From positions 496,001 through 560,000 of the forward strand of contig NZ_JMDW01000008.1 of NCBI RefSeq assembly GCF_000691525.1: a stretch of 64,000 nt of DNA, in the 5' to 3' direction. The position numbers and the translations under genes are program-made. The notes below the pieces were generated by a model, which ran no database searches, was not told where the DNA came from, and saw only the letters and a program-made list of their open reading frames with translations. The DNA comes from Mycolicibacterium neoaurum ATCC 25795. GTDB lineage: Bacteria; Actinomycetota; Actinomycetes; Mycobacteriales; Mycobacteriaceae. Below, piece after piece: positions 25,642-35,658 of this stretch; positions within the stretch are counted from its first letter, which is position 1, and the number at the start of each line of letters is the position of its first letter.

Positions 25642-27144
25642 ATGATCGAACACCAGTTCGAAGGACCGGGGATGGTGGTCGCTGACCACCTCGATGCCGC
25701 GCGCGATCAGCTGCGCACCGAACGGGTCGCCGTGGCGGCCAAGATTCTGGCGGCGGGCCGGTTCGCGCTGGCGCGGATGGCTGAGCTGGGCCACGCCTTC
25801 GAGGACCTGATCGTCGATGACTGGGAACTGGCTGCCGCCGAACTGGGCGCCGAGCTAGGGATCAGTCGGGGTCGGGCCTGCACGCTGATCACCCAGGGCC
25901 GCGACCTGATCGTTCGGCTCCCGGCATTGGCCGACGTGTTCGCTCAGGGGGCGGTGGATCTGCGGGTGCTGCGGGTCATCCTCCATCGCGTCGCGTTGAT
26001 CGTGGACCCCGACGTCATGTCGGTCATCGACACCCAGCTCGCAGGACAGGCCACCTCGTGGAACGCCATGTCCGATGAACGGATCGGTGACTTGGTCGAC
26101 TGGATGGTGGTCGATGTGGACCCCGAGGCGGTCCGTCGGGCCCGAGAGGCGCGGCGCGGTCGGCGTATCACGGTGGAGCCCGTCGGGGACGGCATGGTCG
26201 AGATCTACGGCCGCGTCGATGCCGCCAAGGGCGCGGTTTTCGATCAGGGGTTGGACGCGCTGGCCCGCACCACGTGCGCAGCGGACCCGCGCACCTTCCA
26301 AGAGCGGCGCGCAGATTCGGTGGACGCGCTGACAGCGGGTGCGAAAAGCATCCCGTGCCTGTGCGGACGTCCGGAATGTCCAGCGGCCGACAATGAGGTC
26401 GCCAAGGGACACTTCGTGATTCACCTGCTGGGCGAACGGGACTCCGTTATCGAAGCGCACACCGGACATGCTGACGAACCCTCTGATGACGATCAGCGCA
26501 CCGACACCACCCCCGTGGACCCGGTTGAAGCAATCCAGCCGGCGCGACCGACCCGGCCCGCGCTGATCCCCGGATACGGTGTGATCACAGGCGAAGCTCT
26601 GGCCGACCTGATCCCGCAGGCCACAATCCGGCCCGTCCCCACGGCGACCGATCTGGGCACCGAGCGCGGCTATCACCCGTCGCGGGGGCTGACTGATTTC
26701 GTCGGCTGCCGCGACCTGACGTGTCGCTGGCCGGGCTGCACCGTGGCGGTGGCGCGCTGCGATATCGACCACACCACACCCTGGCCGGCCGGTCCGACGC
26801 ATCCGTCGAACGCCAAGCTGTACTGCCGCATTCACCATCTGATCAAGACATTTCACTGCGGGCCCGGCGGCTGGACCGACCAACAACATCCCGACGGCAC
26901 CCTCACCCTTACCGCCCCCAACGGCCGGGTGTACACCACCAAGCCCGACGGCGCGTTGTTCTTCCCGCAGTTCACCGTGGCTACCGCCGGTCTCGGCGCC
27001 ATCGATATCCCGCCACCGATCCCGGGCCGAGAACGGGCCGCCCCCAAGCGGTCCCGCACCCGCGCTCAGAACCGGGCCTACCGAATAGCCCACGAGCGTG
27101 CGCTCAACCGCGCGGCCATCGCGGCCGATCCGCCGCCCTTCTGA
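25642..27144 (+). CDS. DUF222 / HNH endonuclease protein (13E12-repeat type)
   Basis: About 500 aa. The N-terminal DUF222 domain (DHLDAARDQLRTERVAVAAKIL ... GISRGRACTLI) is followed by a Pro/Asp-rich linker and a C-terminal HNH nuclease (LTCRWPGCTVAVARCDIDHTTPWPAGPTHPSNAKLYCRIHHLIKT). This is the multi-copy mycobacterial 13E12 family, several of whose members mark mobile-element or phage insertion sites. The ATG at 25642 is preferred because it aligns with the family N terminus; 25603 is possible. Function unproven. Confidence 0.85.
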   Translation: MIEHQFEGPGMVVADHLDAARDQLRTERVAVAAKILAAGRFALARMAELGHAFEDLIVDDWELAAAELGAELGISRGRACTLITQGRDLIVRLPALADVFAQGAVDLRVLRVILHRVALIVDPDVMSVIDTQLAGQATSWNAMSDERIGDLVDWMVVDVDPEAVRRAREARRGRRITVEPVGDGMVEIYGRVDAAKGAVFDQGLDALARTTCAADPRTFQERRADSVDALTAGAKSIPCLCGRPECPAADNEVAKGHFVIHLLGERDSVIEAHTGHADEPSDDDQRTDTTPVDPVEAIQPARPTRPALIPGYGVITGEALADLIPQATIRPVPTATDLGTERGYHPSRGLTDFVGCRDLTCRWPGCTVAVARCDIDHTTPWPAGPTHPSNAKLYCRIHHLIKTFHCGPGGWTDQQHPDGTLTLTAPNGRVYTTKPDGALFFPQFTVATAGLGAIDIPPPIPGRERAAPKRSRTRAQNRAYRIAHERALNRAAIAADPPPF

Positions 27145-27162
27145 GCGGCAGCGCCGGTGGAG

Positions 27163-27930
27163 TCACACCCGGATGACGTTGGGGACCAATGACTCGTAGC
27201 GGTGTGCTTCGGGTGCCGACAGTTCGGTGCCCGTGATGATCGTCTGGAAGTCGGCAATATTGGCGAATCGGCAGAAGTGCGATTCACCGAACTTGGAGTG
27301 CGCCGCCACCAACACGCGCCGGCTCGAAACCTGGACAGCCGTCTTCTTCACCGCTGCAACCGCCGGATCCGGCGTGGTGATGCCGTGCTCGGTCGAAATA
27401 CCGTTGGTGCCCATATAGGCCACATCGATGACCAGGCTACGCAACCGCTCCAGCGCCCATTCGTCGACACACGCCAGCGTTCGCCCGCGCATCCGCCCAC
27501 CCAGCAACAACACCGTGACCGTCTCGCTGTGTGCCAGGGCCTCCGCCGCCAGCAGCGACGCCGTAACCACGGTGAGTTGTCGGTCGGCGAGCAGCTGTGC
27601 AATCAACCGCGGGGTGAACCCCTCGTCGACATAGACGGTTTCGGCGCCGTGCAACTGTTCGACCGCCGCACCCGCGATCCGATGCTTCTGCGCCAGATCG
27701 ACCTGGCTGCGGAATTCGACGCCGGATTCGAACGCCGCGGTCTCCAACGGCACGGCGCCGCCGTGCACCCGTTTGAGCAACCGCCGACCCGCGAGCACCT
27801 TCAGGTCGCGACGGATGGTCTCCGTCGCGACCTGAAGTTCTTCGGCCAAGGCCGGCACCTCGACCCGCCCACGACTACGGGCGAACTCGACGATCTGACG
27901 CTGGCGGGTGTCCGAATCCACGGTGGACAT
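27163..27930 (-). CDS. DeoR/GlpR-family transcriptional regulator
   Basis: 255 aa. N-terminal DeoR helix-turn-helix (RQRQIVEFARSRGRVEVPALAEELQVATETIRRDLKVLAGRRLLKRVHGGA) and a C-terminal sugar-phosphate isomerase-like sensor (DEGFTPRLIAQLLADRQLTVVTAS ... MGTNGISTEHGITTPDP). It follows the mannitol-type PTS gene after 13 bases on the same strand, so it is probably co-transcribed and regulates the PTS and the divergent dehydrogenase by binding a sugar phosphate. Confidence 0.92.
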   Translation of the reverse strand: MSTVDSDTRQRQIVEFARSRGRVEVPALAEELQVATETIRRDLKVLAGRRLLKRVHGGAVPLETAAFESGVEFRSQVDLAQKHRIAGAAVEQLHGAETVYVDEGFTPRLIAQLLADRQLTVVTASLLAAEALAHSETVTVLLLGGRMRGRTLACVDEWALERLRSLVIDVAYMGTNGISTEHGITTPDPAVAAVKKTAVQVSSRRVLVAAHSKFGESHFCRFANIADFQTIITGTELSAPEAHRYESLVPNVIRV

Positions 27931-27943
27931 TCTCCACCGACAA

Positions 27944-29923
27944 CTAGTCGCCGGATGTCAGCACGGCACGGATCTCCTCGGCGCTGGTCGCGGCGCGCAG
28001 TCGGGCAACCTGCTCCTTGTCCAGGAACACGTGCGCGATCTTGGTCAGCAACGCCATATGGTCATTGCCCGCCCCCGCGATACCGACCACGAACTCCGCG
28101 GGTTTTCCGTTCCAATCGATCGGTTCGGCGTAGCGCACAAAGGAGATCCCGGTCTTGCGGATCGCGGTCTTGGCATCGTTGGTTCCGTGTGGGATGGCCA
28201 GGCCGTTGCCCATATAGGTCGACACCGACTTCTCGCGCTCGTGCATGGCGGTGACGTAGCCGGGCTCGACCGCGCCGGCAGTGACCAGCAGCCCGCCGGC
28301 CTCGTCGATGGCCGCCGACGCCGTGCTGCCGGTACCGCTGAGCACGATCGAGGACAGTGGCAGCACATCGTCACCGGGCGAGTCCGATGCGGGTGCGGCA
28401 GCCTCCTCGACCGGGGCGGACTCGGCTCCGCCGTTGGTCTTGCGCAACAACTCGACGATCTCGTCATAGGCGGGGGTGCTCATGAAGTCCTCCACCGAGA
28501 CATGCACCGCCGAACCGGTTCGCTGCTTGGCCCGGTCGGTCAGGTCGCGGTGGGTGACGACCAGTCCGTAGCTGTCGGTGAGGTTCGCGATGGACTGATT
28601 GGTCACCTTCACATCACCGAACCCGGCGGCGTTGACCTTCTTGCGCAACACCGAGGCACCCATCGCCGAGGAGCCCATCCCCGCATCGCAGGCGAAGACG
28701 ATGTTCTGGATGCGCCCGCCCCCGGTCAGCATGCCGGACACGCTGGACTTCTTGCCCTTCATCGACTCCATGGACGCGGTGGCCGCGGTGAGATCACCGT
28801 CGTCGGTGGCCTTGTCGGTCTTGAGCAGGAAGGCCGCCACGACGAAGGACACCGCGGCAGCACCCAGCACCGACAGGGTGACACCGAGGAAGCTTCCGCT
28901 GGCGGTCTGGGCGTAGATCGCGATGATCGACCCGGGTGCGGCCGGGGCGCGCAGGCCGGAACCGAACAGCACGTTGATGAACACACCGGTCATGCCGCCC
29001 AGGATGGTGGCGATGATCAGCTTGGGCTTCATCAGCACGTACGGGAAGTAGATCTCGTGAATGCCACCGAAGAACTGGATGATCGCCGCACCGGGAGCCG
29101 ATGCGCGGGCCGCGCCCTTGCCGAAGAACATGAACGCCAAAAGCAATCCCAGCCCGGGGCCCGGATTGGCCTCGAGCAGGAACAGGATGGATTTGCCGGT
29201 CTCCAGCGCCTGAGTGGTGCCCAGCGGCGTCAGCACGCCGTGGTTGATGGCGTTGTTGAGGAACAACACCTTGGCCGGCTCGATGAGAATCGAGGTCAGC
29301 GGCAGAAGATTGTTGTTGACCAGGAAGTCCACGGCGCTGCCGGCGCCGCGGGTGAAACCGGAGACGATCGGTCCGATCCCGAAGAACCCGAAGATGGCCA
29401 GCAGCATGCCGAGGATGCCCGCGGAGAAGTTGTCCACCAGCATCTCGAAGCCGGGCCGGATCTTGCCTTCCCACAGCGCATCCAGCTTCTTCATGCACCA
29501 GCCGCCCAGCGGGCCCATGATCATCGCGCCCATGAACATCGGCACGTCCGCTCCGGCGACGACGCCCATGGTCGCGATGGCGCCGACCACCGCGCCGCGG
29601 TTGCCGTGCACCATCCGGCCGCCGGTGAACCCGATCAGCAACGGCAGCAGGTAGGTGATCATCGGGCCGACGATCCCCGCGCCGTCATAGCTGCCCCAGC
29701 CGCCGATCTTGGCGACCCAGCCGTCAGGATCCTGCAGGCTGGTGAAGAGGGCCTGCAGCCAGCCCTGCTCGATGAACAGCGCCGTGATCAGGCCCCAGGC
29801 GATGAACGCGCCGATATTGGGCATGACCATGTTGGACAGGGCGGTACCGAGCTTCTGCACGCGTACCCGCGCTCCGGTCCGCGGGGCGGGGGACCCATCC
29901 ACTGGTGCGTTGGCGAGGGACAT
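27944..29923 (-). CDS. mtlA: PTS mannitol-type transporter, EIICBA fusion
   Basis: 659 aa; imports and phosphorylates a hexitol. EIIC membrane domain about residues 20-350 (MVMPNIGAFIAWGL; NNAINHGVLTPLG; GGIHEIYFPYVLMKP), EIIB about 405-495 with the phospho-Cys in FACDAGMGSSAMGA (Cys412), a linker, and EIIA about 520-659 with the phospho-His in IPHGTN (His579). A GGAGG site is 7 bases before the ATG. No EI or HPr gene is in this window; they must be elsewhere for the system to work. Confidence 0.95.
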   Translation of the reverse strand: MSLANAPVDGSPAPRTGARVRVQKLGTALSNMVMPNIGAFIAWGLITALFIEQGWLQALFTSLQDPDGWVAKIGGWGSYDGAGIVGPMITYLLPLLIGFTGGRMVHGNRGAVVGAIATMGVVAGADVPMFMGAMIMGPLGGWCMKKLDALWEGKIRPGFEMLVDNFSAGILGMLLAIFGFFGIGPIVSGFTRGAGSAVDFLVNNNLLPLTSILIEPAKVLFLNNAINHGVLTPLGTTQALETGKSILFLLEANPGPGLGLLLAFMFFGKGAARASAPGAAIIQFFGGIHEIYFPYVLMKPKLIIATILGGMTGVFINVLFGSGLRAPAAPGSIIAIYAQTASGSFLGVTLSVLGAAAVSFVVAAFLLKTDKATDDGDLTAATASMESMKGKKSSVSGMLTGGGRIQNIVFACDAGMGSSAMGASVLRKKVNAAGFGDVKVTNQSIANLTDSYGLVVTHRDLTDRAKQRTGSAVHVSVEDFMSTPAYDEIVELLRKTNGGAESAPVEEAAAPASDSPGDDVLPLSSIVLSGTGSTASAAIDEAGGLLVTAGAVEPGYVTAMHEREKSVSTYMGNGLAIPHGTNDAKTAIRKTGISFVRYAEPIDWNGKPAEFVVGIAGAGNDHMALLTKIAHVFLDKEQVARLRAATSAEEIRAVLTSGD

Positions 29924-30027
29924 CCGATGACCTCCGGTTCACTGCAGTTCCGAACCGGACGCTTCGGTGACGCCGGTCACATGCATATCTAGTAATACGC
30001 ATACCTGGGCAGCAATGCAAGAGATTC

Positions 30028-30047
30028 GGGCAAAAACGGGCGAACAA
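30028..30047. promoter_or_regulatory. Decamer direct repeats in the PTS/dehydrogenase intergenic region
   Basis: CGGGCAAAAA (30028-30037) is followed directly by CGGGCGAACA, seven of ten bases alike and one helical turn apart. DeoR-type regulators often bind such phased direct repeats. This 205-base divergent gap must hold both promoters; no other gene is seen there. Confidence 0.4.
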
Positions 30048-30128
30048 ATCTGTGGTTTTATGACCGAATTGCGGTTAGGCTCCCAACCAACACATCGCTG
30101 CGAAGGTCGACAACCGAAAGGACCGCGC

Positions 30129-31190
30129 ATGTTAGCCCTGCGTTTCTATGCCCCCGAGGACGTTCGCCTGGAAGACGTGCCCGAGCCGGAATGCGGTCCC
30201 GACGAGGTGAAGCTGCGGGTGCGCAACTGCTCCACCTGCGGCACCGACGTCAAGATCTTCCACAACGGGCACCAGAACCTCACCCCGCCGCGCACCATCG
30301 GTCACGAGATCGCGGGCGAGATCGTCGAGGTCGGCGCCGATGTGAACGCGACCTACGGCAGCGACTGGGCGGTCGGCGATCGCGTCCAGGTGATCGCCGC
30401 GGTGCCGTGTGGGGAATGCCACGAGTGTCGCAAGGGCTGGATGGCCGTGTGCCAGAACCAGACGTCGATGGGCTACCAGTACGACGGTGGTTTCGCCGAG
30501 TACATGATCGTGCCCCGACAGGTTCTCAAAGTCGATGGGCTGAACAAGATTCCGGACAATGTCGGATTCGACGAGGCCTCGGCGGCCGAACCCTTCGCCT
30601 GCGCGATCAACGCCCAGGAACTGCTCGGCATCGAAGAGGGCGACACCGTCGTGGTCTTCGGTGCGGGGCCGATCGGATGCATGCACATCCGAATCGCGCG
30701 TGGCGTGCACAAGTGCGGGCCGATCTATCTCGTCGACGTCAACGACGCCCGACTCAAGATGTCCGCCGACGCGGTCAACCCGGACGGTGTCATCAACGCC
30801 GCCCAGGTCGACGTCGTCGAGAAGGTCATGGAGCTCACCGGCGGTCGCGGTGCCGATGTCGTGATCACCGCGACGGCCGCCAACATCGCTCAGGAGCAGG
30901 CCATCTCGATGGCCGCCCGCAACGGCCGGATCTCCTTCTTCGGTGGACTGCCCAAGACCGATCCGACCATCACGTGCGACTCCAATGTCGTGCACTACCG
31001 CCAGTTGCACATCCACGGCGCCAACGGTTCGGCCCCCGAGCACAACAAGCGCGCCCTGCAGTACATCTCCACCGGGCAGGTTCCGGTCAAGGATCTGATC
31101 ACCCGGCACATCCCGCTGGAGAACGTGCTGGACGCCTTCGACATCGTCAAGAACGGCGAGGCCATCAAGGTCACGGTCGAACCGTCCTGA
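30129..31190 (+). CDS. Zinc-dependent polyol (sugar-alcohol) dehydrogenase
   Basis: 353-aa medium-chain dehydrogenase/reductase. Catalytic Zn ligands lie in NCSTCGTDVK and GHEIAGE; the structural Zn loop has four Cys (CGECHECRKGWMAVC); the Rossmann motif is VVVFGAGPIGCMHI. Members of this subgroup oxidise hexitols or hexitol phosphates, which fits a gene divergent from the mannitol-type PTS: it could act on mannitol-1-phosphate or sorbitol-6-phosphate, though the usual mtlD is a different family. AAAGGA lies 8 bases before the ATG. Confidence 0.88.
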   Translation: MLALRFYAPEDVRLEDVPEPECGPDEVKLRVRNCSTCGTDVKIFHNGHQNLTPPRTIGHEIAGEIVEVGADVNATYGSDWAVGDRVQVIAAVPCGECHECRKGWMAVCQNQTSMGYQYDGGFAEYMIVPRQVLKVDGLNKIPDNVGFDEASAAEPFACAINAQELLGIEEGDTVVVFGAGPIGCMHIRIARGVHKCGPIYLVDVNDARLKMSADAVNPDGVINAAQVDVVEKVMELTGGRGADVVITATAANIAQEQAISMAARNGRISFFGGLPKTDPTITCDSNVVHYRQLHIHGANGSAPEHNKRALQYISTGQVPVKDLITRHIPLENVLDAFDIVKNGEAIKVTVEPS

Positions 31191-31203
31191 CCGGTCGGCC
31201 GGG

Positions 31204-31566
31204 TCAGCCGCCCACCGCGATGATGTAGCCGGCGATCCCCGCCACGCAGGCACCGCAGCACAGGACCAGGGTGCCGATCGCGAACGGCCAAGCCCTGCTC
31301 CGTCGCACCAATCTGACGATGGTGAACACGGTGCCCGCCACCCACAACACACCGGCGGTGATGAACCCCGCGAACATCGCGCTGACCCCGGCGTCGATAT
31401 GGCAGGTGGCCGGCGGGCAGTAGTCGGTGAACGCCATGAAGAAGATGCCGAAGAACGCTGCCACCGCGCCGCCGGCGACGGCCAGCAACAGTGCCGTGAT
31501 CGAGATCGCGATATCGATGCCCGACACCGGAGGTTTCTGCGGCGGGTACCCGTACGGGTAGGTCAT
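31204..31566 (-). CDS. Small integral membrane protein
   Basis: 120 aa. A short Tyr/Pro-rich N terminus (TYPYGYPPQKPP), common in mycobacterial membrane proteins, then three or four hydrophobic helices with a loop holding two cysteines (DYCPPATCHIDAG). I recognise no functional family. It is convergent with the dehydrogenase, 13 bases apart. Confidence 0.75.
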   Translation of the reverse strand: MTYPYGYPPQKPPVSGIDIAISITALLLAVAGGAVAAFFGIFFMAFTDYCPPATCHIDAGVSAMFAGFITAGVLWVAGTVFTIVRLVRRSRAWPFAIGTLVLCCGACVAGIAGYIIAVGG

Positions 31567-31652
31567 GACGCCCGATCGTATGGCCTGACCACGTGTGGCG
31601 ACGGTGAACGCGTAACGTGTTGGCGCGCGGGCACGAGAGGGGACGGCAGCCG

Positions 31653-33071
31653 ATGCGGAACTATTACACCGCCGATGCTATTCGCGCCGCCGAGGCGCCC
31701 CTGCTCGCATCGCAGCCAGAGGGGACCCTGATGCGTCGCGCCGCGTACGGTCTGGCGGGCGTCGTCGCCGCAGAGTTGCGCCGCCGCACCGGCGGCATCG
31801 CCGGACGCACGATCTGCGCCGTGGTCGGTTCCGGTGACAACGGCGGTGACGCGCTCTGGGCGGCGACCTTCCTGCGGCGTCGTGGTGTCCAGGCTTCGGC
31901 AGTGCTGCTCGCGCCCGATCGCACCCACCGCCGGGCGCTCGCCGCGTTCTGCAAGGCCGGTGGCCGCATCGACGAGACCATCCCGGCGACAACAGATCTG
32001 GTCATCGACGGGGTGGTCGGGATATCCGGTCGCGGCGCGCTGCGTCCCGATGCCGCCGCGGTCTTCGCCGCCACCGGCGCACCCGTCGTCGCCGTGGATC
32101 TGCCCAGCGGTATCGACGTGCACACCGGCGCGGCCGAGGGCGCGCACGTGACGGCCGCGGTCACCGTCACCTTCGGCGGACTCAAACCCGTTCACGCACT
32201 CGCCGATTGCGGCCGGGTCGAACTCATCGACATCGGTCTGGACCTACCGACCTCGGACATCCTCGGACTCGACGCCGCCGATATCGCGGACTGCTGGCCG
32301 ATCCCGGGCCCGCACGATGACAAGTACAGCCAAGGCGTGACCGGGGTGATGGCAGGCTCGGCGACTTATCCGGGCGCGGCGATCCTGTGCACGGGAGCGG
32401 CCGTCGCGGCGACCTCCGGAATGGTGCGTTACGCGGGAACCGCGGCTGCAGAGGTGGTTTCGCACTGGCCCGAGGTCATCGCGACGTCCGATCGCGAGTC
32501 CGCGGGCCGGGTGCAGGCCTGGGTGGTGGGCCCGGGACTCGGCACCGACGAATCGACTGCCGAGGCGCTGCGGTGGGCGCTGCAGACCGACCTGCCGGTG
32601 CTCGTCGACGCCGATGCGCTCACCCTGCTGGCCGCCGCACCCGAGCTGGCGGCCGACCGCCGCGCGCCCACGGTGCTCACCCCGCACGCGGGTGAGTTCG
32701 CCCGACTGGCCGGTGGACCGCCCGGTGCCGACCGGGTGTCGGCCACCCGTGGCCTCGCCGACCGTCTCGGCGCCACCGTCCTGCTCAAGGGCAATGTCAC
32801 GGTGATCGCCGACCCCGGCTCGAACACGGTCTACCTCAACCCCGCGGGGCAATCCTGGGCTGCCACGGCGGGTTCCGGCGACGTGCTGTCCGGCGTGATC
32901 GGCGCACTGCTGGCCGCCGGACTGCCTGCCGGCCGCGCCGCGGCAGCAGGGGCATTCGTGCATGCCCGCGCGGCCCGTGCCGCCGCCGAAGACCCAGGGC
33001 CTGCGCCGGTACCGACATCGGCCGCGGCGATTCTGGCCCATCTGCGTGCCGCGTTGGGCTGCGTCCTCTAG
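31653..33071 (+). CDS. nnr: Bifunctional NAD(P)H-hydrate repair enzyme
   Basis: 472 aa. The N-terminal half is the YjeF/NnrE epimerase (CAVVGSGDNGGDALWAA; VDLPSGIDVHTG). The C-terminal half is the ADP/ATP-dependent NAD(P)HX dehydratase NnrD (VVGPGLGTDE; LVDADALTLLA; VLTPHAGEFARL; AATAGSGDVLSGVIGALLA). It repairs damaged NAD(P)H. ATG 31653 with GAGAGGGGA upstream was chosen over a TTG further up. gadB follows after 9 bases, as in other mycobacteria. Confidence 0.95.
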   Translation: MRNYYTADAIRAAEAPLLASQPEGTLMRRAAYGLAGVVAAELRRRTGGIAGRTICAVVGSGDNGGDALWAATFLRRRGVQASAVLLAPDRTHRRALAAFCKAGGRIDETIPATTDLVIDGVVGISGRGALRPDAAAVFAATGAPVVAVDLPSGIDVHTGAAEGAHVTAAVTVTFGGLKPVHALADCGRVELIDIGLDLPTSDILGLDAADIADCWPIPGPHDDKYSQGVTGVMAGSATYPGAAILCTGAAVAATSGMVRYAGTAAAEVVSHWPEVIATSDRESAGRVQAWVVGPGLGTDESTAEALRWALQTDLPVLVDADALTLLAAAPELAADRRAPTVLTPHAGEFARLAGGPPGADRVSATRGLADRLGATVLLKGNVTVIADPGSNTVYLNPAGQSWAATAGSGDVLSGVIGALLAAGLPAGRAAAAGAFVHARAARAAAEDPGPAPVPTSAAAILAHLRAALGCVL

Positions 33072-33080
33072 AAAGGACAC

Positions 33081-34484
33081 ATGCCCAACGTCTCCCGTCA
33101 TTCCTCGCTGAGCCCCGCCTACACCGGACGGCTGTCGACCAGCCCGATCCCGGCCCTGCGGTTGCCGGACGAGTCGATGGAGCCCGAGCAGACCTATCGC
33201 TTCATCCACGACGAGCTCATGCTCGACGGTAGTTCGCGGCTGAACCTCGCGACGTTCGTCACCACCTGGATGGACCCCGAGGCCGACCAGCTGATGTCGG
33301 AGACGTTCGACAAAAACATGATCGACAAGGACGAGTACCCGGTCACCGCCGCCATCGAGCAGCGTTGCGTGTGCATGGTCGCCGACCTTTTCCACGCGGA
33401 AGATCTGCGCGACGATGATCCGTCGACAGCGGTCGGGGTGTCGACGGTCGGCTCAAGCGAGGCGGTCATGCTGGCCGGTCTGGCGATGAAATGGCGGTGG
33501 CGCGCCAAGATCGGGGGCGCGAAGGGCGACGGGTGGAAGGGCCGCACCCCGAACCTGGTGATGGGTTCCAACGTCCAGGTGGTCTGGGAGAAGTTCTGCC
33601 GCTACTTCGATGTCGAGGCCCGGTATCTGCCGATGGCCGAAGGCCGCTACGTGATCACTCCCGAACAGGTGCTCGACGCCGTGGACGAGGACACCATCGG
33701 CGTGGTCGGCATCCTGGGCACCACCTACACCGGCGAGTTGGAACCCATCGGCGAGATCTGCGCCGCCCTGGACGGCTTGGCCAAGGACAAGGGACTCGAC
33801 ATCCCGGTCCACGTCGACGCCGCCAGTGGCGGTTTCGTCGTCCCGTTCCTGCACCCGGACGTGGTGTGGGATTTCCGGTTGCCGCGCGTGGTGTCGATCA
33901 ACGTCAGCGGCCACAAGTACGGGCTGACCTACCCGGGTATCGGCTTCGTGGTGTGGCGCAACAAGGAATACCTTCCCGAGGAGCTGGTCTTCCGGGTCAA
34001 CTACCTCGGCGGGGACATGCCCACGTTCACGCTCAACTTCTCCCGCCCGGGCAACCAGGTGGTCGGCCAGTACTACAACTTCCTGCGCCTGGGCAGGGAG
34101 GGCTATCTACAGGTGATGCGCTGCCTGTCGGAGACCGCGCAATGGCTGGGCAGGGAACTCGCCGCGATGACGGTGGACCACAAGCAGTTGTTCGAGGTCA
34201 TCACCGACGGATCGGCCATCCCGGTGGTCGCGTTCAGGCTGGCCACCGACACCCCCTACACGGTGTTCGACATCTCGGCGATGTTGCGCAGCTACGGCTG
34301 GCAGGTCCCGGCCTACACCATGCCCGACGATGCCACCGACGTCGCGGTCCTGCGGATCGTCGTGCGTGAGGGGTTCTCGGCGAACCTGGCCCGCGCACTG
34401 CGCGACGATCTGGTCGAGGTGCTGGGCAAACTGTCCAAGGTCGGCATCGGCGGCTTCGCCGACGAGGAGCATTTCGCCCACTGA
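33081..34484 (+). CDS. gadB: Glutamate decarboxylase
   Basis: 467-aa PLP enzyme making GABA and carbon dioxide from glutamate. The segment [15 protein letters not shown] binds the cofactor ring, and the PLP lysine is Lys279 in [20 protein letters not shown] and [25 protein letters not shown] blocks (here [13 protein letters not shown]) are typical. GAAAGGA lies just before the ATG. No glutamate/GABA antiporter is adjacent, so a metabolic (GABA shunt) role is as likely as acid resistance. Confidence 0.96.
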   Translation: MPNVSRHSSLSPAYTGRLSTSPIPALRLPDESMEPEQTYRFIHDELMLDGSSRLNLATFVTTWMDPEADQLMSETFDKNMIDKDEYPVTAAIEQRCVCMVADLFHAEDLRDDDPSTAVGVSTVGSSEAVMLAGLAMKWRWRAKIGGAKGDGWKGRTPNLVMGSNVQVVWEKFCRYFDVEARYLPMAEGRYVITPEQVLDAVDEDTIGVVGILGTTYTGELEPIGEICAALDGLAKDKGLDIPVHVDAASGGFVVPFLHPDVVWDFRLPRVVSINVSGHKYGLTYPGIGFVVWRNKEYLPEELVFRVNYLGGDMPTFTLNFSRPGNQVVGQYYNFLRLGREGYLQVMRCLSETAQWLGRELAAMTVDHKQLFEVITDGSAIPVVAFRLATDTPYTVFDISAMLRSYGWQVPAYTMPDDATDVAVLRIVVREGFSANLARALRDDLVEVLGKLSKVGIGGFADEEHFAH

Positions 34485-34509
34485 TCCGGGGTTTGGGACA
34501 ATCGGAGCA

Positions 34510-35658
34510 GTGATCACCACCGAGAACGTCCCGCGCGCGATCGTCGACCTCGACGCCATCGCCCACAATGTCACCGAACTGCGCGAACACGCCGGTTCGG
34601 CCGCCGTGATGGCCGTGGTCAAGGCGGACGGATACGGACATGGCGCGGTCCGCGTCGCGCAGGCGGCACTGGCCGCAGGCGCCGCCGAGCTGGGCGTGGC
34701 GACCGTCACCGAAGCCGCCGCGCTGCGGGCGGGCGGGGTGACCGCACCGCTGCTGGCCTGGTTGCACGCGCCGGACACCGATTTCGCCCCCGCGGTGCGG
34801 ACCGGGGTGCAGCTGGCGGTGTCCTCGGCCGCCGAGCTCTCCGGCGTGCTCGACGCGGTGCGGCGTACCGGCGACAGCGCCACGGTCACCGTGAAGGCCG
34901 ACACCGGGCTCAGCCGCAACGGGGTGGCGCCCGCCGAATTCGACGCGGTGCTGGCGGCCCTGGCCACCGCCCGCGCCGAGGGTTCGGTGCGGGTACGTGG
35001 CCTGATGTCGCACCTGGCGCACGGGGACACCCCGGACCACCCGTTCAACGGCATCCAGGGTGACCGGCTGCGTGAGCTCGCGGCCCGGGCCCGGCGCCAC
35101 GGTATCGACTTCGAGCTGCTGCACCTGGCCAATTCGCCGGCTGCGCTGACCCGACCCGACCTGGCCTTCGACATGGTGCGCCCGGGAATAGCGGTGTATG
35201 GACAGACCCCGATCCCCGAACGCGGTGCGATGGGACTGCGACCGGCGATGACGGTGGCCTGCCCGGTGGCCAAGATCCGGGAACTGCGGGCAGGCGACGG
35301 TGTCTCCTACGGTCACACCTGGGTCGCCGACCGCGATACCACGGTGGCGCTGATCCCGGCCGGCTACGCCGACGGGATTTTCCGGTCGCTGAGCAACCGG
35401 CTGGAGGTGGCCATCAACGGCCGTCGGTATCCCGCCGTGGGCCGGATCTGCATGGATCAGTTCGTGGTGGATCTGGGTCCCGACGGGGCCGGGGTGAATG
35501 TGGGGGACGCGGCGATCCTGTTCGGCCCGGGCGACCGTGGCGAACCGACGGCGCAGGATTGGGCCGATCTTTTGGGCACCATCAATTACGAGGTGGTGAC
35601 CAGTCCGCGCGGGCGCATCGTGCGCAGCTACACCGGCGGACGGGAGGGCACCCCGTGA
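34510..35658 (+). CDS. alr: Alanine racemase
   Basis: 382 aa. PLP lysine Lys38 in [11 protein letters not shown] and the second catalytic Tyr in [22 protein letters not shown] and [10 protein letters not shown] are conserved. It supplies D-alanine for peptidoglycan. GTG 34510 begins the family-like N terminus ([17 protein letters not shown]); GGAG is only two bases upstream, so start strength is unusual. The hydrolase gene overlaps its stop (GTGA). Confidence 0.96.
   Translation: MITTENVPRAIVDLDAIAHNVTELREHAGSAAVMAVVKADGYGHGAVRVAQAALAAGAAELGVATVTEAAALRAGGVTAPLLAWLHAPDTDFAPAVRTGVQLAVSSAAELSGVLDAVRRTGDSATVTVKADTGLSRNGVAPAEFDAVLAALATARAEGSVRVRGLMSHLAHGDTPDHPFNGIQGDRLRELAARARRHGIDFELLHLANSPAALTRPDLAFDMVRPGIAVYGQTPIPERGAMGLRPAMTVACPVAKIRELRAGDGVSYGHTWVADRDTTVALIPAGYADGIFRSLSNRLEVAINGRRYPAVGRICMDQFVVDLGPDGAGVNVGDAAILFGPGDRGEPTAQDWADLLGTINYEVVTSPRGRIVRSYTGGREGTP

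Noticed and set aside
27908..29992. 694-aa open frame on the plus strand opposite mtlA
   Set aside because: Antisense shadow in GC-rich DNA: its His/Gly/Asp/Arg-rich sequence has no domain, and the opposite strand encodes a complete EIICBA.
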